Part shown: piece by piece, positions 35,584 through 48,373 of the stretch
Layout: every line of letters starts with the position of its first letter
Position numbering within the stretch: position 1 is the stretch's first letter
Origin: Sparassis latifolia
Lineage: Eukaryota; Basidiomycota; Agaricomycetes; Polyporales; Sparassidaceae
Direction: 5' to 3'
DNA length: 64,000 nt
NCBI GenBank assembly: GCA_018466975.1
Contig: CM031562.1
Span: 3,658,001 to 3,722,000 of the forward strand
Translations under genes and position numbers: made by a program
The notes under the pieces: generated by a model
What the model was told of the DNA's origin: nothing
Database searches by the model: none
What the model saw: only the letters and a program-made list of their open reading frames with translations

Positions 35584-38500
35584 ATGGTGGCACAAACGGA
35601 GAAGCGTCTCTTATGGCATCCGGGACGCGAAAACAAGTTTGTAGTTGGCGGTGGAACCCAGCTTACTTTGTACGAGTGGGTTCCAGAGTCTTCGGAAATC
35701 AAGCAGGTCACTTCGCAGCTCGACTTGACACTCATGAAGGTGACTGCATCAGGATTTGTTTGGCTTTCAGATCAACTCTAACCACAGGGGTTTTCAGTGC
35801 TTCGCATGGTCTCCAGATAAAACATTCGATGACCTTGTCGCAGTCGGACTGAGTAACGGACGTGTAGATCTCATGCGACTGGAGGCGACCAAGTATGCGC
35901 GAGATCACGTCTTGTCGAGCGGTCCTTGTGTATCTCTTCCAGCACGCAATTCTCGCTCGTGCAATGCCCTCGCATTCTCCCCTGTTGATGCAAATTATCT
36001 TGCGGTTGGGCTAGACAAAGTGCGCAATGACTCCAGTCTCGTCATCTGGGACATTCATACCGCCACACCGTCACTGTCCCTCGGACCTACTGTTCCCTCT
36101 GCTACAACGCTGAATGCCCCGCTTCCTACCGTCCGATCACATTCGCATATCCCTCGTGGAGACGTCGGCCCTCGTGCTGACTCACGAATTTTGCAACAGC
36201 ACGCTCCCGCAGACACCGTCTCCTCCGTCGCCTTTCTTCCACATTCACCCACGTTATTACTGGCAGGAATCTCACACAGATGGCTACGTCTATTTGATTT
36301 GCGCGACCCACTTGCAGCTCCGACGACGGTCGCAAGTAAGGTGCATGGGATAGCGACCGATCCGCTCGAGCCTCACCGTATCGGCTGCTTCGGCGAGGGC
36401 GTCGCGACCATCTGGGACACACGCCACCTCACACAGCCACTGTTAACATTCACAGAAAAGGACGCATCTGCTGACGGTGCGAGAGCGCGCCCGAGCTCTG
36501 TCTTTGTTACTATGGAATTTTCGAGCACCCGTAGGGGCGTCCTCGCGACGCTGGAACGTGACGCACACCACGTTCGTTTCTGGGATCTTCAGCAGGCAGC
36601 AACTGTGGAGTTGCACACGTCACCGAGCGAACGCTCCCGAGATTCGTCACAATCAGGTAAGGTAACGCGCTCGTGGACGAATCCGTCAAGCATGCTTCCG
36701 TGGACCGGGTCCAGTTTGAGCTCTAGCCATACCTCGCAAGCTCGTCCGACCAGCGAACATCAAGCCGAGCCATATTATCTTATGCTGTCAGACACACGAC
36801 GGAGTACGTTTAACCAGTGTATAGCTTACCATGGTATTAAGCTCAAACGATTGACCAGCTAAGGCGTTTTCTAAGCCACTCTCGTCTTTCGCTCTTGTTC
36901 CCAGCACAGAGACCCATCCGCTAACGTCGAACATACTGGTCGTGAACAAGGAGGGTGATCTAGAGCTATACGCGGTGCACGATACTCCGAAACACACCCC
37001 ATGGAGTGTGCGGGGCGACCTCGCCATCGGCATCGGATGTTCATATCGAATTCTTCCTGGCTTCCACGAGCTTGGACCTCCTCCGGAGCCGTGGGACATC
37101 CTGATGCAGCCTTCCATTCCCGGCTCCAAAGCCCAATCGGTAGACAGGAATGTTCGCGATGAATCCTCTGTACGCGGACGTGGGGGCCATGGTACACCTG
37201 CCCCCACATTTGGGAGAGGCGACGAGGATGGATTCCCGGCTCTCCCTGCGAGAACCCCAACAAATCTGGCGGCAACGCGCCCTGGGAGGAGCCGGACGTA
37301 TAGTCCTGCCGCGCTTCGAAACTTGCACTTTGAGCATTCGGCGGTGCCAAAGACCGACGTGCATCCACCCGCTCTACTGTCTGTGCCCAAAGGCGAATAC
37401 GCTCTTCCTCTGAATGGTGGGAGTCATAAAGAGAGGCGTACTTCGTCGCGGCATACAAAAGACTTGTCTCCTGGGAAGTCCTCCACAGGGATAACGATAC
37501 AGCACGTTGTCGAAGAGGATGTTTCTATGACCATGCGTCGTAGAGTAATCCAAGGATATGGATTAGTCAATGTGAGACATCATCAGACCCCTCGTATCTT
37601 CTCATATCCATTCATTCTGATTCTGTGCAGCCTTTGCACAACTCTATTGTTGCCAGAGATACCTCAGACGAGCCCATACTTGCAGAACTCTGGCTTTGGA
37701 TACATCGTGGGTTCAAGTTCCATCGCATTTTCGCCGCATCGCTGAGTAATTATTCCCCAGATGCACAACGGCTGCTATCCGACCCGACGCCGCGCCTTGA
37801 AGGGTACAACTTCGCGTACCAAGGACTGTCGGGCATCTGGGAGGGCCTCCGCTCTTCTCAAAGCTCGTCTTCTGCACACCCGACCCCCCGCATGCCCCAG
37901 AGAAGCATGCCTCTGGATTCGCCTACGCTGGCGATGTCGACACTCGCATCTGAATCGCACGTCACGCGAACGACTTCGCGACGTGCTACGCGTCGGCGCA
38001 GCCACCCACCCGCACCCGCTATCCCGGAAGATTTCCTTGCTGCTATAAAGACGCTCAATGAGAGATGCGCGGCAGACCGGTCGTCCTGGCAGCCTTCGGC
38101 GACCACGAGCAAATTGAGCCAGAGGCAATTCGCATTGCAGCTATGTGGGTGGAGTCTCTGCCAGGATGATCTGGCTCATGCAATCAGAAGGTGAGAAGCA
38201 GTGTCTTGTTGGCATCCATTCGATGAATTATCCATCATTTGTCCAGGTGGGAAAAGGAGAACAGGCATTCGCAAGCGGCGTGTTGGCTGGTATTTACTGA
38301 TCAGCACAAGAGCGCGGTCGATCTTCTAATGCGGAGCAAGGGTATGCATTTACGGCTTTCTGTACTAAAATTGTCTAATTTCTTCATACAGACGAGTCCC
38401 ACCACATGATGTCAGGGATGCTCGCTGCGCTGGCACCATCCGCCTCAAATCTCCCATCCAGAAATCACGAACTGATCGCACACTGCGAGAAGCTCATTGT

Positions 38501-39429
38501 CCGTCTCCAGGACCCGTACCTGCGCGCGATGCTGACATACCTGACACTGCGAGACTGGAGCGAAGTGCTGCTGGAAGAAGCACTGCCGCTGCGCGAGCGG
38601 CTCGCCATCGCCTTCCAGTTCCTGGACGACCGGGAGCTCTCGGCGTACCTCCGCCGCGTCGCGGACCGCTGCTGCCACGACGGCGACATCGAGGGCCTCG
38701 TAGTCACCGGCCTGACCGCAGCGGGGATGGACATCCTCCAGACCTACCTCGACATCACCGGCGACATCCAGACCGTCGCGGTCCTGTCTGCCCTCTCGCC
38801 CGCCCGTGCCCAAGACGCGCGCGCACGGCGATGGCTCGACGCCTACCGCGACCTGCTGGACGGCTGGCGGCTCTTTCACCACCGGTGCCAGCTCGACATC
38901 GACCGCGGACGCATCCTGCAGGGGGCGATCGCGCACGCAGACATCGCGCCGTTCGAGTGGGCGCCGCGCCAGATCGTGCTCCGCTGCAACTACTGCGGCG
39001 CGCCGATGGACCCGCCGTTCGACGCGGCGCACCACCCACGGGTCCGTCCTTTTCCCTCTCTTCAAGTGACGCGTGTATACTCATAGTCGTTGACTGCCCG
39101 CAGGCGACGGCGTGCCCGCATTGCAGCCGGCCCCTGCCGCGCTGCTCGATCTGCCTCATGACGCTCAGCATCGTGCAGGACACCGCGCGGAACGCCGCGC
39201 TGGCGCGCTCGGAGGCGCGAGGTGAGTCTCGTGTCTCGCCGCGTTTGGCCGCCGCTGACCTCATCCGCCTCTAGATACGATCGACGACGCGCTCGTGTTC
39301 TGTCAGACGTGCCGCCACGGCGGGCACGCGTCGCACATCCTGCAGTGGTTCTACGGTGAGGACCGTGCACGCACGCACGGGACGTGTCCCGTCGCCGGCT
39401 GCCACTGTCGGTGTGCAGAGGAGTTTTAG
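35584..39429 (+). CDS. SEA4: WD40 protein Mio/Sea4, GATOR2 (SEACAT) subunit
   Basis: Subunit of the vacuole/lysosome-associated complex that relieves inhibition of TORC1 when amino acids are plentiful. The N-terminal WD40 part starts MVAQTEKRLLWHPGRENKFV and includes CFAWSPDKTFDDLVAVGLSN, NALAFSPVDANYLAVGLDK, SLVIWDIHT and VSSVAFLPHSPTLLLAGISH. A middle helical region follows (HELIAHCEKLIVRLQDPYLR; WSEVLLEEALPLRERLAIAF). The C-terminal zinc module has LRCNYCGAPM, ACPHCSRPLPRCSICLM, FCQTCRHGGHASHILQWF and TCPVAGCHCRCAEEF, the zinc-ribbon and RING pair typical of this family. Introns: 35740-35797 (LMK|CFAWSP), others near 36805-36915, 37571-37630, 38190-38250, 38340-38392, 39042-39105, 39222-39274. 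The total is about 1,080 residues, near the family norm. Confidence 0.9.
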
Positions 39430-39826
39430 GAGCCCCATTTTTTATCTCTGTTTTTTTGCGCGGCGAAATACCCACCAAAATCCAGAGAGCCAGGACGTCT
39501 CTTACGGACATCGATACATTAAGATAAGTAAGTACGTCTGCGGCAACGCAGAGCATGGGAATGGTATCGAGGTATCTTCCGCATCTACATACACTCGAAT
39601 CCGGAAGCCACGCCACGTCCAAGTCCGAGTCCGAGTCCGCCCCGAGGCAACGAGCGGCGGGCGGCGCATTACGCGTGCGTATTCTAAGTGAGTGAGTAAA
39701 GCCGGCGCGGCCGGCGTTGGGGCGTCAGTTTTTTTGCGCCTCCTCTGCTCCGTCTACACGCGCGTGCGAGGAGGGAGGCGCAGCGAAGGTCTAGGCAGAT
39801 GACAGGCGGCGTGGGCGGGGAAGACG
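39430..39826. other. Convergent intergenic region
   Basis: Lies between the stop codon of Mio/Sea4 and the stop codon of the leftward SGNH-like gene. GC-rich near 39700. No feature was recognised. Confidence 0.5.
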
Positions 39827-40098
39827 CTATCGGACGCGCCCAGGCAGCTCGCGTGTGACGTAGTGCCAGATGTAGTGCGACCAGCCCTCGAGGACGCCCG
39901 TGCCGGCGATGAGGTGCAGGCAGTCGCCCGACGCGTGCTGCACATACAGAACCCAGTCAGCAACGCCGCAGCAATCACCACAAATGCAGCGCGGGACTCA
40001 CCCCGTCGGGTCGGAGCAGCGCCGGGCGGTCGATCGCGAGGTAGTGGATGTCGGGGTATCGCGGGCGCGAGAGCAGGTCATCAAAAATCGCGTTGAAG
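39827..40098 (-). CDS. 3' end of an SGNH/PC-esterase-like gene (partial, enters sequence gap)
   Basis: Two exons are visible: 40002-40098, cut by the N gap, and 39827-39937, joined across a 64-base intron with a GTGAGT donor. The spliced text reads FNAIFDDLLSRPRYPDIHYL, AIDRPALLRPDGHASGDCLH, LIAGTGVLEGWSHYIWHYV, TRELPGRVR. The order RPDGH...DCLH near the C-terminus resembles the Asp and His of the catalytic site in fungal and plant SGNH acyltransferase/esterase proteins, where DCxHWCLPG is common. The call rests on that short similarity. The larger N-terminal part, with the nucleophile Ser, is missing in or beyond the gap. Confidence 0.4.
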
Positions 40099-40198
40099 NN
40101 NNNNNNNNNNNNNNNNNNNNNNNNNNNNNNNNNNNNNNNNNNNNNNNNNNNNNNNNNNNNNNNNNNNNNNNNNNNNNNNNNNNNNNNNNNNNNNNNNN
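40099..40198. other. Assembly gap of 100 N
   Basis: Exactly 100 unknown bases, the usual placeholder for a gap of unknown size. It interrupts the 5' parts of two genes that point away from each other, so several hundred to a few thousand bases of coding sequence and a promoter are probably absent. Confidence 0.97.
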
Positions 40199-43100
40199 AC
40201 ACGTTCCCCGACGGATGCTGACAATTTCATCATTGCACCTTGGCTTGCCCCCGACTCTGGTGTTGAATCTGAACCGGTGCGCTCCTTGCGTATATCCTTC
40301 TCCTTGTAGCTCACTCACTCGCAGCCCACACCGCCCCCCAAACCTCAACGGTTTGGGTTCTCAACCAAGCCTTCTTTCAGTTCTTTCTCCATTCCCCGCC
40401 AGCCTAGTACGTCCAGTATCACCCTCATACCGAATCGTCATACCGACACGCTAAGCACACACTCCACGGAGACCGTTCAATCCACGGATTCTCGCAGGTC
40501 CAAATCGTCGCTGAGTATTCTCACAAGCATAATGAAGAAGCGCTCCCGTAGCAGGCTTCGCTCCGATGTTCGCCTTCCTGCCGAACCTGTTCCACCGCTT
40601 CCGCCCTCCCCTCCGCCGTCATATAGAAAGGGTGGGCATCGCCCGAAGAAGAAGTCATCAAATATGATACTTCCAATTACTCCGATCTCCGAGCCTCATT
40701 TCGAACTTGACACAAACCTTGAACACATGGACGGCATCATCGATTTCTCAGTCCTTCCATCGGCGCAGGACAGTGGCTCGCCGGAGACGGCGAGCGGATT
40801 TGAGTCATCTCATCAGTCGAGTTCGTCTGTCTCCTCAGTCTACAACTCGCGGGCATCTCCTTCGTACATGTTCAGCAATCCTTTTCTACCATCGACCCAC
40901 CGAAAACTTGCGCCGAGCACGCTCGCTTTCGATAGCCGCAAGATATCTCCCAAGACATCAGCGTCTACTTACGAAGTCGATGACACCTCGTCGCCCTCAT
41001 GGACAGCGCCTGAAAGCTGGGCCGTGGAGAAAGACGGCGAGGATCCACTTGTGCCAGAATACTCTAGCTCTGAGGACAGCGTACCCTGCTCTAGCCCACA
41101 TTCAAAGCGGAAACGACGGAAGACTGTTAGTAGCAGACCAGACGGAGTCTCCACTGCCACGTCCGCACCGAAAAAGTATATCATCCGGATATACCGTGCT
41201 AATGGGTCTTATCATGTTGTATCAATCGACTTCGACGTGACGGCTGCTGAGCTCACACCTCAGCTGAAGAAGAAACTGCTCATGGATGCAGATCGGGAAT
41301 CACACAGGCTGTATCTGAAGGAACGAGGTAGAGGTAAGTGCACTGAGCTCAAATAGGCTAGTCACGCTCATTTTTCATCTAGAGCGTGTCTTGGCACCGA
41401 CCGAGCGACCAGCTGGTATCGTACGGCGAAGGTTAGAGCAAGCAGGCTATGATCCCGCAGATGGTCTCGACTTACTGGGTGCGGAAGACACCAAGTATTT
41501 GATGAAGTTCGTCTACAAGAGCAATGCTCTTGGTCCAGCGGTAAGTGCAGCCTGCGAGTTCATCGCCTTATACTTAACTTTCCTTACAGGATGAAGAGCT
41601 CAACTTCGATAATTTCGACTTGGTCGATCTGACTGGCCGGAGCCTCAGGACGGTTCCAGTCCTGTTGTACCCGCACGCGGAAGCCATAGTATTGCTCAAT
41701 CTGTCCCGTAACCCTATGCTTGAGATCCCACTCGACTTCATCCAGTCATGTACGACTCTGCGAGAGCTGCGGCTGCAACATATGGCGATGAAGAAGGTCC
41801 CGCAAAGCGTCCGGCATTGTCGCACGCTTCATCGGCTTGACCTCTCATGCAATCGCATTGTCGATCTCGACGATGCCGGTCTCGACGCAATTCCGGAACT
41901 TCGTTCTTTGAAGGTGCAGAACAACAGATTGGATAAGCTTCCGTCCTACTTTCCTGCGCTGAAAGCGCTGAAGGACCTCAATATCTCGAACAACCATTTC
42001 CGTCACCTCCCTTCGGTCGTCAGTGAACTCACTGGCCTCGTTGATCTAGACATCTCCTTCAACATGATTAGCGAGCTACCGGAGGGAATTGGTAGACTGC
42101 AGGACTTAGAGCGGTTTATCATCGTCGGAAATCAGGTGTCTAAGTTCCCCATAGACGTCTTCAATCTCGTCAGCCTGCGGATGCTAGATTGTCGGAGGAA
42201 CCATATCGCAGAGCTTTCAGTCGTATCCATGCTTCCCAAAGTCGAGCAGATCTTCGCAGATCACAACGCCGTGCATGCTCTTGATCTCTCATTTGGACGT
42301 TCGCTTGAGCAGCTTGATGCTTCCCACAATGACATCACCCAGCTCAACCTTATACTGGGGCCCATGGGACAACCATTTGCCCTGACCTCACTCGACATCT
42401 CCCATGCAAAGCTGTCGGCTCTGGATGAAGTAGCTCTGGCCCAACTCACCTCCCTCAGGACGTTGCGAGTTGACCACAATTCTCTTCGATCTATCCCAGA
42501 TACGCTCGGTGTACTCACTATGCTCACCCATCTGTCCTGCTCGAACAACCAGCTTCTTGCGCTCCCGTCAACCATCGGGCGATTGCAGAAGCTCGAGACG
42601 TTGGAAGCGCACAACAATTCCCTCGCTGAGTTGCCGGCAACTATGTGGAGCTGTGCTTCACTTCAACTCATCAACGTTACCTCCAATTTCATTGGCTCGT
42701 GGAGCCTCCCACACGTCCATGCATATCATGCCACTAACGTTTCGTTATCTCCTGATCTTGCCACATCGAGTCTTCCTGGAAGTGACTATAATGAGAGGAA
42801 AGCATCAACGTCTGGCTCGCGGCCATTGCCACCGCTCGTGCTCTCTCTGGAGAAGTTGTATCTTGGCGAGAATCGGCTCACGGACGACACGCTTCATCCC
42901 CTTGCGCTGTTAAAAGAGCTTCGCGTATTGAATCTATCGTTCAATGAGATCCAGGATATGCCATCGACGTTCTTCAGAAATCTGACAGACCTGAAGGAGT
43001 TGTATCTCAGTGGAAATAGCCTGTCGGCCATTCCTACGGAGGATCTCCATCGCATGTCGAAGCTCGAGGTGCTCTTCTTGAATGGCAACAAATTGCAGAC

Positions 43101-45609
43101 ACTGCCGAAGGAGCTGGGGAAGATTCCGAGCCTCATGGCTCTGGATGTGGGCAGCAATATATTGAAGTATAACGTCTTTAACTGGCAGTTCGATTGGAAC
43201 TGGTAGGTGTCTAATCTATTTCGTAGACCTATTATGAAGTCGATTTGCCATAACAGGAACTTCAACCAAAATCTGCGGTATCTCAATTTGTCTGGCAACA
43301 AAAGATTAGAGATACGGCCGGATATGAACAAGCAGCCCATGCAGGACACGCAAGGACGTAAAATTCTGGCCGATTTCTCTAGCCTGACGCAGTTGCGGAT
43401 ACTCGGGCTAATGGACGTTACTGCGACCTTTGGAACAAGTATCCCAGACGAGAACGAGGACCGTCGGGTACGCACCTCTGTGTCGGAAGTCAATGGGATG
43501 GGATATGGAATCGCGGATACCCTCGGCAGGACAGACCACCTCAATATGCTCGATCTGGTGAAACCCCAATTTCGTGAGCGGGAGCACGAAGCAGTCTTCG
43601 CCATGTTTGGTCGAGCTACACACGTAGCGAATAATCCTGCGCTCAATAAGCAACTTCACGACGAACTACTAAAGGTGTTCTCAGAAGAGTTGGAACGTAT
43701 TGCTCAACAGAGGAGCGAAACCATTCCCGATGCGTTGCGGCGCACATTCCTGAAGCTGAACAAAAAGGCGCACGATGAGTTGTATAAAAGGGCATACGAG
43801 GAGCTTTACACCAACTTTCCGACCCGCAAGATGTCCAACGTCAGCGCTACTTCCACACTCAATCCAATCATGCATGAAATGCTCAGTGTACGGGGTGGGG
43901 CATCGGGTGTTATGCTGTACTTCGTCGACCAGACCCTCTACGTCGCCAACGCTGGTGACGCCCTGGCGGTCATTTCCCGCCAAGGCGTTGCAGAGTTGCT
44001 GTCACTCAAGCACGATCCGTTCAACCGTGCAGAAATTGCTCGCATACGACAAGCGGAGGGCTGGGTCTCACCCAAAGGATGTGTCAATGATGAGGTGGAG
44101 GTCGCGCGCTCCTTCGGCTTCTACAACATGTTGCCAGTCGTCAATGCACGGCCTCACATACGCACCTGGCAGTTGAACGACACCGATGAATTTGTGATCG
44201 TGGGTAATTCTGGGCTGTGGGATGTTGTCTCATACCAAACCGCAGTTGACATCGCTCGTTCGGAGAGGGCAGATCCCATGATCGCCGCACAGAAGCTGCG
44301 AGATTTTGCCATCAGCTACGGTGCTGAAGGGACGACCATGATTATGGTTATTTCGGTTGCCGACCTGTTCACCAAGGGTCTGCGCTCGCGCCAGCCGACG
44401 ATGGAGTCAGTGATTGACGCAGAGACATTCATGTCACTCAAACGCCGCAAGAGAGACGAGATCAAGAACAAAGCCATTTCCCGCTTGGACAACGAGGTGG
44501 AGCCACCCACGGGACACGTCGCTTTGGTTTTCACTGACATTCGAAATTCTACGCATCTATGGGATGTCAATGCTGGAATGGCGACCGCAATGGTGCTACA
44601 CAACAACCTCCTCCGGCGTCAGCTGAGGTTCTGCGGTGGGTACGAAGTGAAGACGGAAGGTGACGCTTTTATGTGCTCGTTCCCCACGGCTCTCAATGCG
44701 CTGTGGTGGGCCTTGAGTGTGCAGGTACAACTATTGCATGCCGACTGGCCGTTAGAGATTCTCGAATGCGAGGATGGGAAAGAAGTATACGATTCCACCG
44801 GGAGGCTGATCGCTCGTGGGCTGTCCGTTCGGATGGGCATTCACTGCGGTCAGCCAGTATGTGAGCCAGACCCCATAACCCACCGTATGGATTATTTTGG
44901 TCCTATGGTCAATCGCTCAGCTCGCATCAGCGGTAGCGCAGCGGGTGGTCAGATTATGTGCAGCGCAGATGTCGTGCGGGAGATCAATGCACGGATATTC
45001 GAGACAGGCATGGAGACCGACCAGTCTCATCTCCAGTCCCCATATGCAATTGACGCCATTCGGCGTCTAGGTTCTGTCGTCGTTCCTGTGGGTGAAGTGA
45101 AACTGAAGGGTTTGGAACTACCGGAGATGCTATCATTGGTATATCCCGACCAACTCGCAGGGCGACAGGGCCTTCGCAACACCCAGTCAGCTTCGAATTC
45201 GTCCGGTTCTCGAGTCCAATTCAGTGTTGACCAGATGCGTGAACTAGCGCTGCTCTGTATACGCCTCGAGACACTGTCGTCCGGACGAGTCTTTAGGCTA
45301 CCTCCCGAGCGCAAGGATAGCTCTGCCGGACCGCAAGGGCGACCCATCAGCCATTCGGACCCTCCGACAGTCCTTTATGGCGATCCAAAGGTATTGCTCC
45401 CGGCGATGGATAACGCCTCAGACATGGAGTTGATGTTACTGCTGGATTCGCTGACGACGAGGATCGAGAATGCGCTCAACATGATTGCGCTGAACCGTAT
45501 GGTGAAGATTCAAGGATTGTCTGAGTCAGCGCAGCCAGGAACGTTGCAGTCACTCCTGTCGATGTTACCCTCTTCGGTTCTCCCTAATTCTATCCCCCCT
45601 GCCCTGTGA
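40199..45609 (+). CDS. CYR1: Adenylyl cyclase (RA, leucine-rich repeats, PP2C-like, class III cyclase), 5' partial
   Basis: Makes cAMP for protein kinase A under Ras and G-alpha control. Domain order is the fungal one. After a disordered Ser/Pro-rich region (40316-41150) comes a Ras-associating domain (KKYIIRIYRANGSYHVVSID to YLMKFVYKSN). About twenty leucine-rich repeats follow (41640-43360), then a PP2C-like domain (YFVDQTLYVANAGDALAV, DEFVIVGNSGLWDVVSYQ). The catalytic domain starts HVALVFTDIRNSTHLWDVNA. Its two metal-binding Asp are in FTDI and TEGDAFMC, with Asn and Arg in DYFGPMVNRSARISGSA. Introns: about 40285-40315, 41334-41382, 41541-41589 and 43203-43256 (WNW|NFNQNL). The 5' end is lost in the N gap; the visible part is about 1,740 residues, shorter than typical basidiomycete cyclases. 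In the PP2C part the usual DGLWD is SGLWD. Confidence 0.95.
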
Positions 45610-45951
45610 TACCAACATATCGTTTTGTGTTCTGACATTGTCCTTCGCTAGTCTGCCACTTTTGCACTATTCCCCACATCACTGCATTGGCTTATTGTGG
45701 TATATCATTATTTCCTGCATATGTACATAGGCTTTGCGGATTCTATTGTGACCATGCAACATGAACGCCTGCGGTTCGACCATAGCCCGATCACAGCCCA
45801 ATGACGGCAACGTGGGCCGCTTCACATAACTCATGGTGAGAACAATGGTGCCACGACTAATATCCAATAGATCCTGTAGTGTATAGAACATGTGATGCAG
45901 ACGATCAAAACCGTAGTTCAACACCAATAGATAGAATGAGATAGAGAATGC
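45610..45951. other. Convergent intergenic region
   Basis: 342 bases between the stop codons of adenylyl cyclase and of the acyltransferase. An 82-codon minus frame at 45679-45927 has no support. Nothing else seen. Confidence 0.5.
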
Positions 45952-48373
45952 TCAATGGTCTTCCGGCGACCCATGACCAGATGGTACCCACACGACATCG
46001 CTGTACTTGTCGTTGTCACCCTCCCCGTTCGGCGCATCACTATCCTCTCCCTCGCTACTGAGCGCCGCCCAGTCACCCTCGACCCGCTCCGCCAACGCTG
46101 CAATCTTGGCACCGCGCTTGCGCAGGAACGAGATCACCTCAAGCGCAGGCCGCCAGCCGGTGGGCTCGACGGGGACCTCGAGGCCCTCTGGCGTCTCGGT
46201 GCCTGCAGCACGGCTCTCGTCGACCTCCCCGCCGAACGCGCGTGCGAGGTGCGCGGAGGCACAGACGCGCTTGCCGGCGGCCTGCGGCCCCACGAGCTGG
46301 GCGAAGAGCGAGGCCAGCGCTTTAGCGGCTTCTCCCCGTGCGCGGAGGACGTGCCTGACGAGGCGGCGTGTGGGTGGACGGCGAGCCTTCTTGGATGCAG
46401 GCTTGGAGGTCGATGGGCTGCTCGGTTGCTCGGGGGGAAGGGTCGCAGGACTGGACTTGGTCCTGATCTTCGAGCGGTCAATCCAGGGGTTCTCAGGCGG
46501 AATCCGGGGGGTTGCGTATTGGGCCAGTACGGAGAGGGAGACATCCCACTTCTTGGGTGCCCAGACTCCGACGAGGACGCGCCATGCGGCGACGAGGCGT
46601 TTTGCGCTGATGGGCTGTCAGTCTTCCGCAGTGAGACGGGGGCAAATGAATACTCACCGTTGGTAAGTATCTGTCATGTGAGAGAGAGATCGTGCTCGCG
46701 TTATCGTCACTTACACGCCATGATGAGAGACTTACCGTTGATTAATCTATTGTGATACATAGCAAATAGATATACCACCGTAACAGCAATGACTGCGCCA
46801 ATCGGCGTGAACCGCAAGATTGCCCAGAGGAAGAAGAAAGCAGCGGGGTACATCATCAGTAGGAACAGTAAGCCGAAGACGACTTTATTCTGCGCCTGCG
46901 TCTCTTCCTCATCCTCTGCAAGGCGCGCACCGAAACGGGCGATGGCGTACGCGGGCGCGTGCACAATGAGTGGGACGAGGAAAAGCGGAAGACGTACAAG
47001 CAATGCGACCGAGTCGCGGATGAGGAGCGTCAGAGTGAACAATCGGCTCGGGAGCGGAGTAGGGTTGTTTGGGTCCAGCGATTTGGGAGAGGCAATGACG
47101 TGAGCACAGAATTAGTGAGATGTGTTGTCTGGAGCAGGGAGTAGTACGCGAGCAGATATCGCTTGATTGCATTAATGTTCGGGACAAGATCGGGTGTGGC
47201 AAACAGGTCTACCAGCCTAGGACACGTTAAGTACCAGCCAAAAAAACATAGCGGGTGCATACGTCTGTGATATTGTCACGAACTCGTCCAGGTTGATTGA
47301 CTTCTCATCGTCCCATAGGAGATCTCTCGCCATGCGCGCGACATACAGTGTGTCCCTGTAGGATGTTAACTATGCATCCACGAGAGGAACGAACGACCGA
47401 CCAGTCAGATGCGTTAACCGTCGCTTCGACCAACTGGTTCTCAATGGCGGCAGTTAGTCGCTTAACAGCTGCCCGAGGAGCACCCTTCTCAGCGGACACA
47501 AACTGCTCTAGGTACGGTTCCATCGTGATAGGAGGACCAAATCTGTGCCGATTCCAGTTAAACAGCAACAGATTGTATGTCAACAGATACGTACTCCATA
47601 ATAACCTATTGAGACAGACATACGTGAGTCACACGATACACTGAGTAAGTAAGACGCCCACCTGGCTACGATACTTGGTCTTGTTCGTGTACACAATCGC
47701 AGCAGTGTTGATCACAACGCGCTCCGCACCCGGTTGTACCTTATCAGGGTGCTCTTGGGCCCACTTAGTGTACTCTAATGCTGCCCATGCAGCGCCGTCT
47801 TTAACCTGCATGATCCTGGGTTCGGTGTAAGATGTTCCTTCTGGGAACAAGGCCACAGCAGAGCCACACGCAAGCGCGTCGAAAGTACCGTGGAAGAGCT
47901 TGCGGCGGTCATGCGCCTTACGGTCGACTGGAATGTTGCCGGCAGATGTCAGGGCATACTTTACTGCAGGGTTCTTGAACAAAGTCGCTGGTGCCACCAA
48001 TCTGTTAGTCAAAGGCCCAGAAATACACTATATAATGCTCACATTTCGCCCAATAATGAAGGATACGCTTAAACGGAAACACTGATGCTGTGGCCCAAGT
48101 GCGATGAGTGTCGGGTGCGTCGGGGTTAAAGCGTATGTGCTCACACAACACAGCAGGGTCCAACATCATATTATGATGGGTAGCCGTCCTGATCAAATCC
48201 AAATACGTGAGCGTTGCAATCTGTGCGAGCAATGCAAGATGCACGTACACAATGATGGGTCCGTCCAGAGGAACATGTTCGCCACCAATGACATGGATCT
48301 CGGAGAAGAAAGAGACGACAGCCCAGCTGGCGATCTGCCTGAAAAATCGGTGTAGAACATATGCGTCCTGCAT
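45952..48373 (-). CDS. GPT2: Glycerol-3-phosphate/dihydroxyacetone-phosphate acyltransferase (Sct1/Gpt2 type)
   Basis: Catalyses the first step of phospholipid and triacylglycerol synthesis in the ER membrane. The start is the ATG at 48373 (MQDAYVLHRFFRQIASWAVV), a membrane-prone N-terminus. Acyltransferase motifs follow across several introns: NMMLDPAVL, KYALTSAGNIPVDRK, ALFPEGTSYTEPRI (substrate-binding block) and INTAAIVYTNKTKYRSQ. Family features after the catalytic part are LDEFVTISQTLVDLFATPDL, LAYYSLLQTTHLTNSVL, and two C-terminal membrane segments in VRLPLFLVPLIVHAPAYAI and FGLLFLLMMYPAAFFFLWAI, separated by EDEEETQAQNK. The tail is Ser/Pro-rich and acidic, ending WVPSGHGSPEDH. It faces away from SPC3 across 220 bases. 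Exon edges are inferred; the family is clear. Confidence 0.92.

Noticed and set aside
38445..39065. 206-codon minus-strand open frame
   Set aside because: It lies fully antisense to the conserved helical and zinc-binding part of Mio/Sea4, in GC-rich DNA where long antisense frames arise easily. It has no motif of its own.
42894..43646. 250-codon minus-strand open frame
   Set aside because: Antisense to the leucine-rich repeats and following exon of adenylyl cyclase, and it crosses that gene's intron. Shadow of a real gene.
46007..46666. Long plus-strand frames of 219 and 266 codons
   Set aside because: Antisense to the C-terminal tail of the acyltransferase, whose reading is supported by family motifs.
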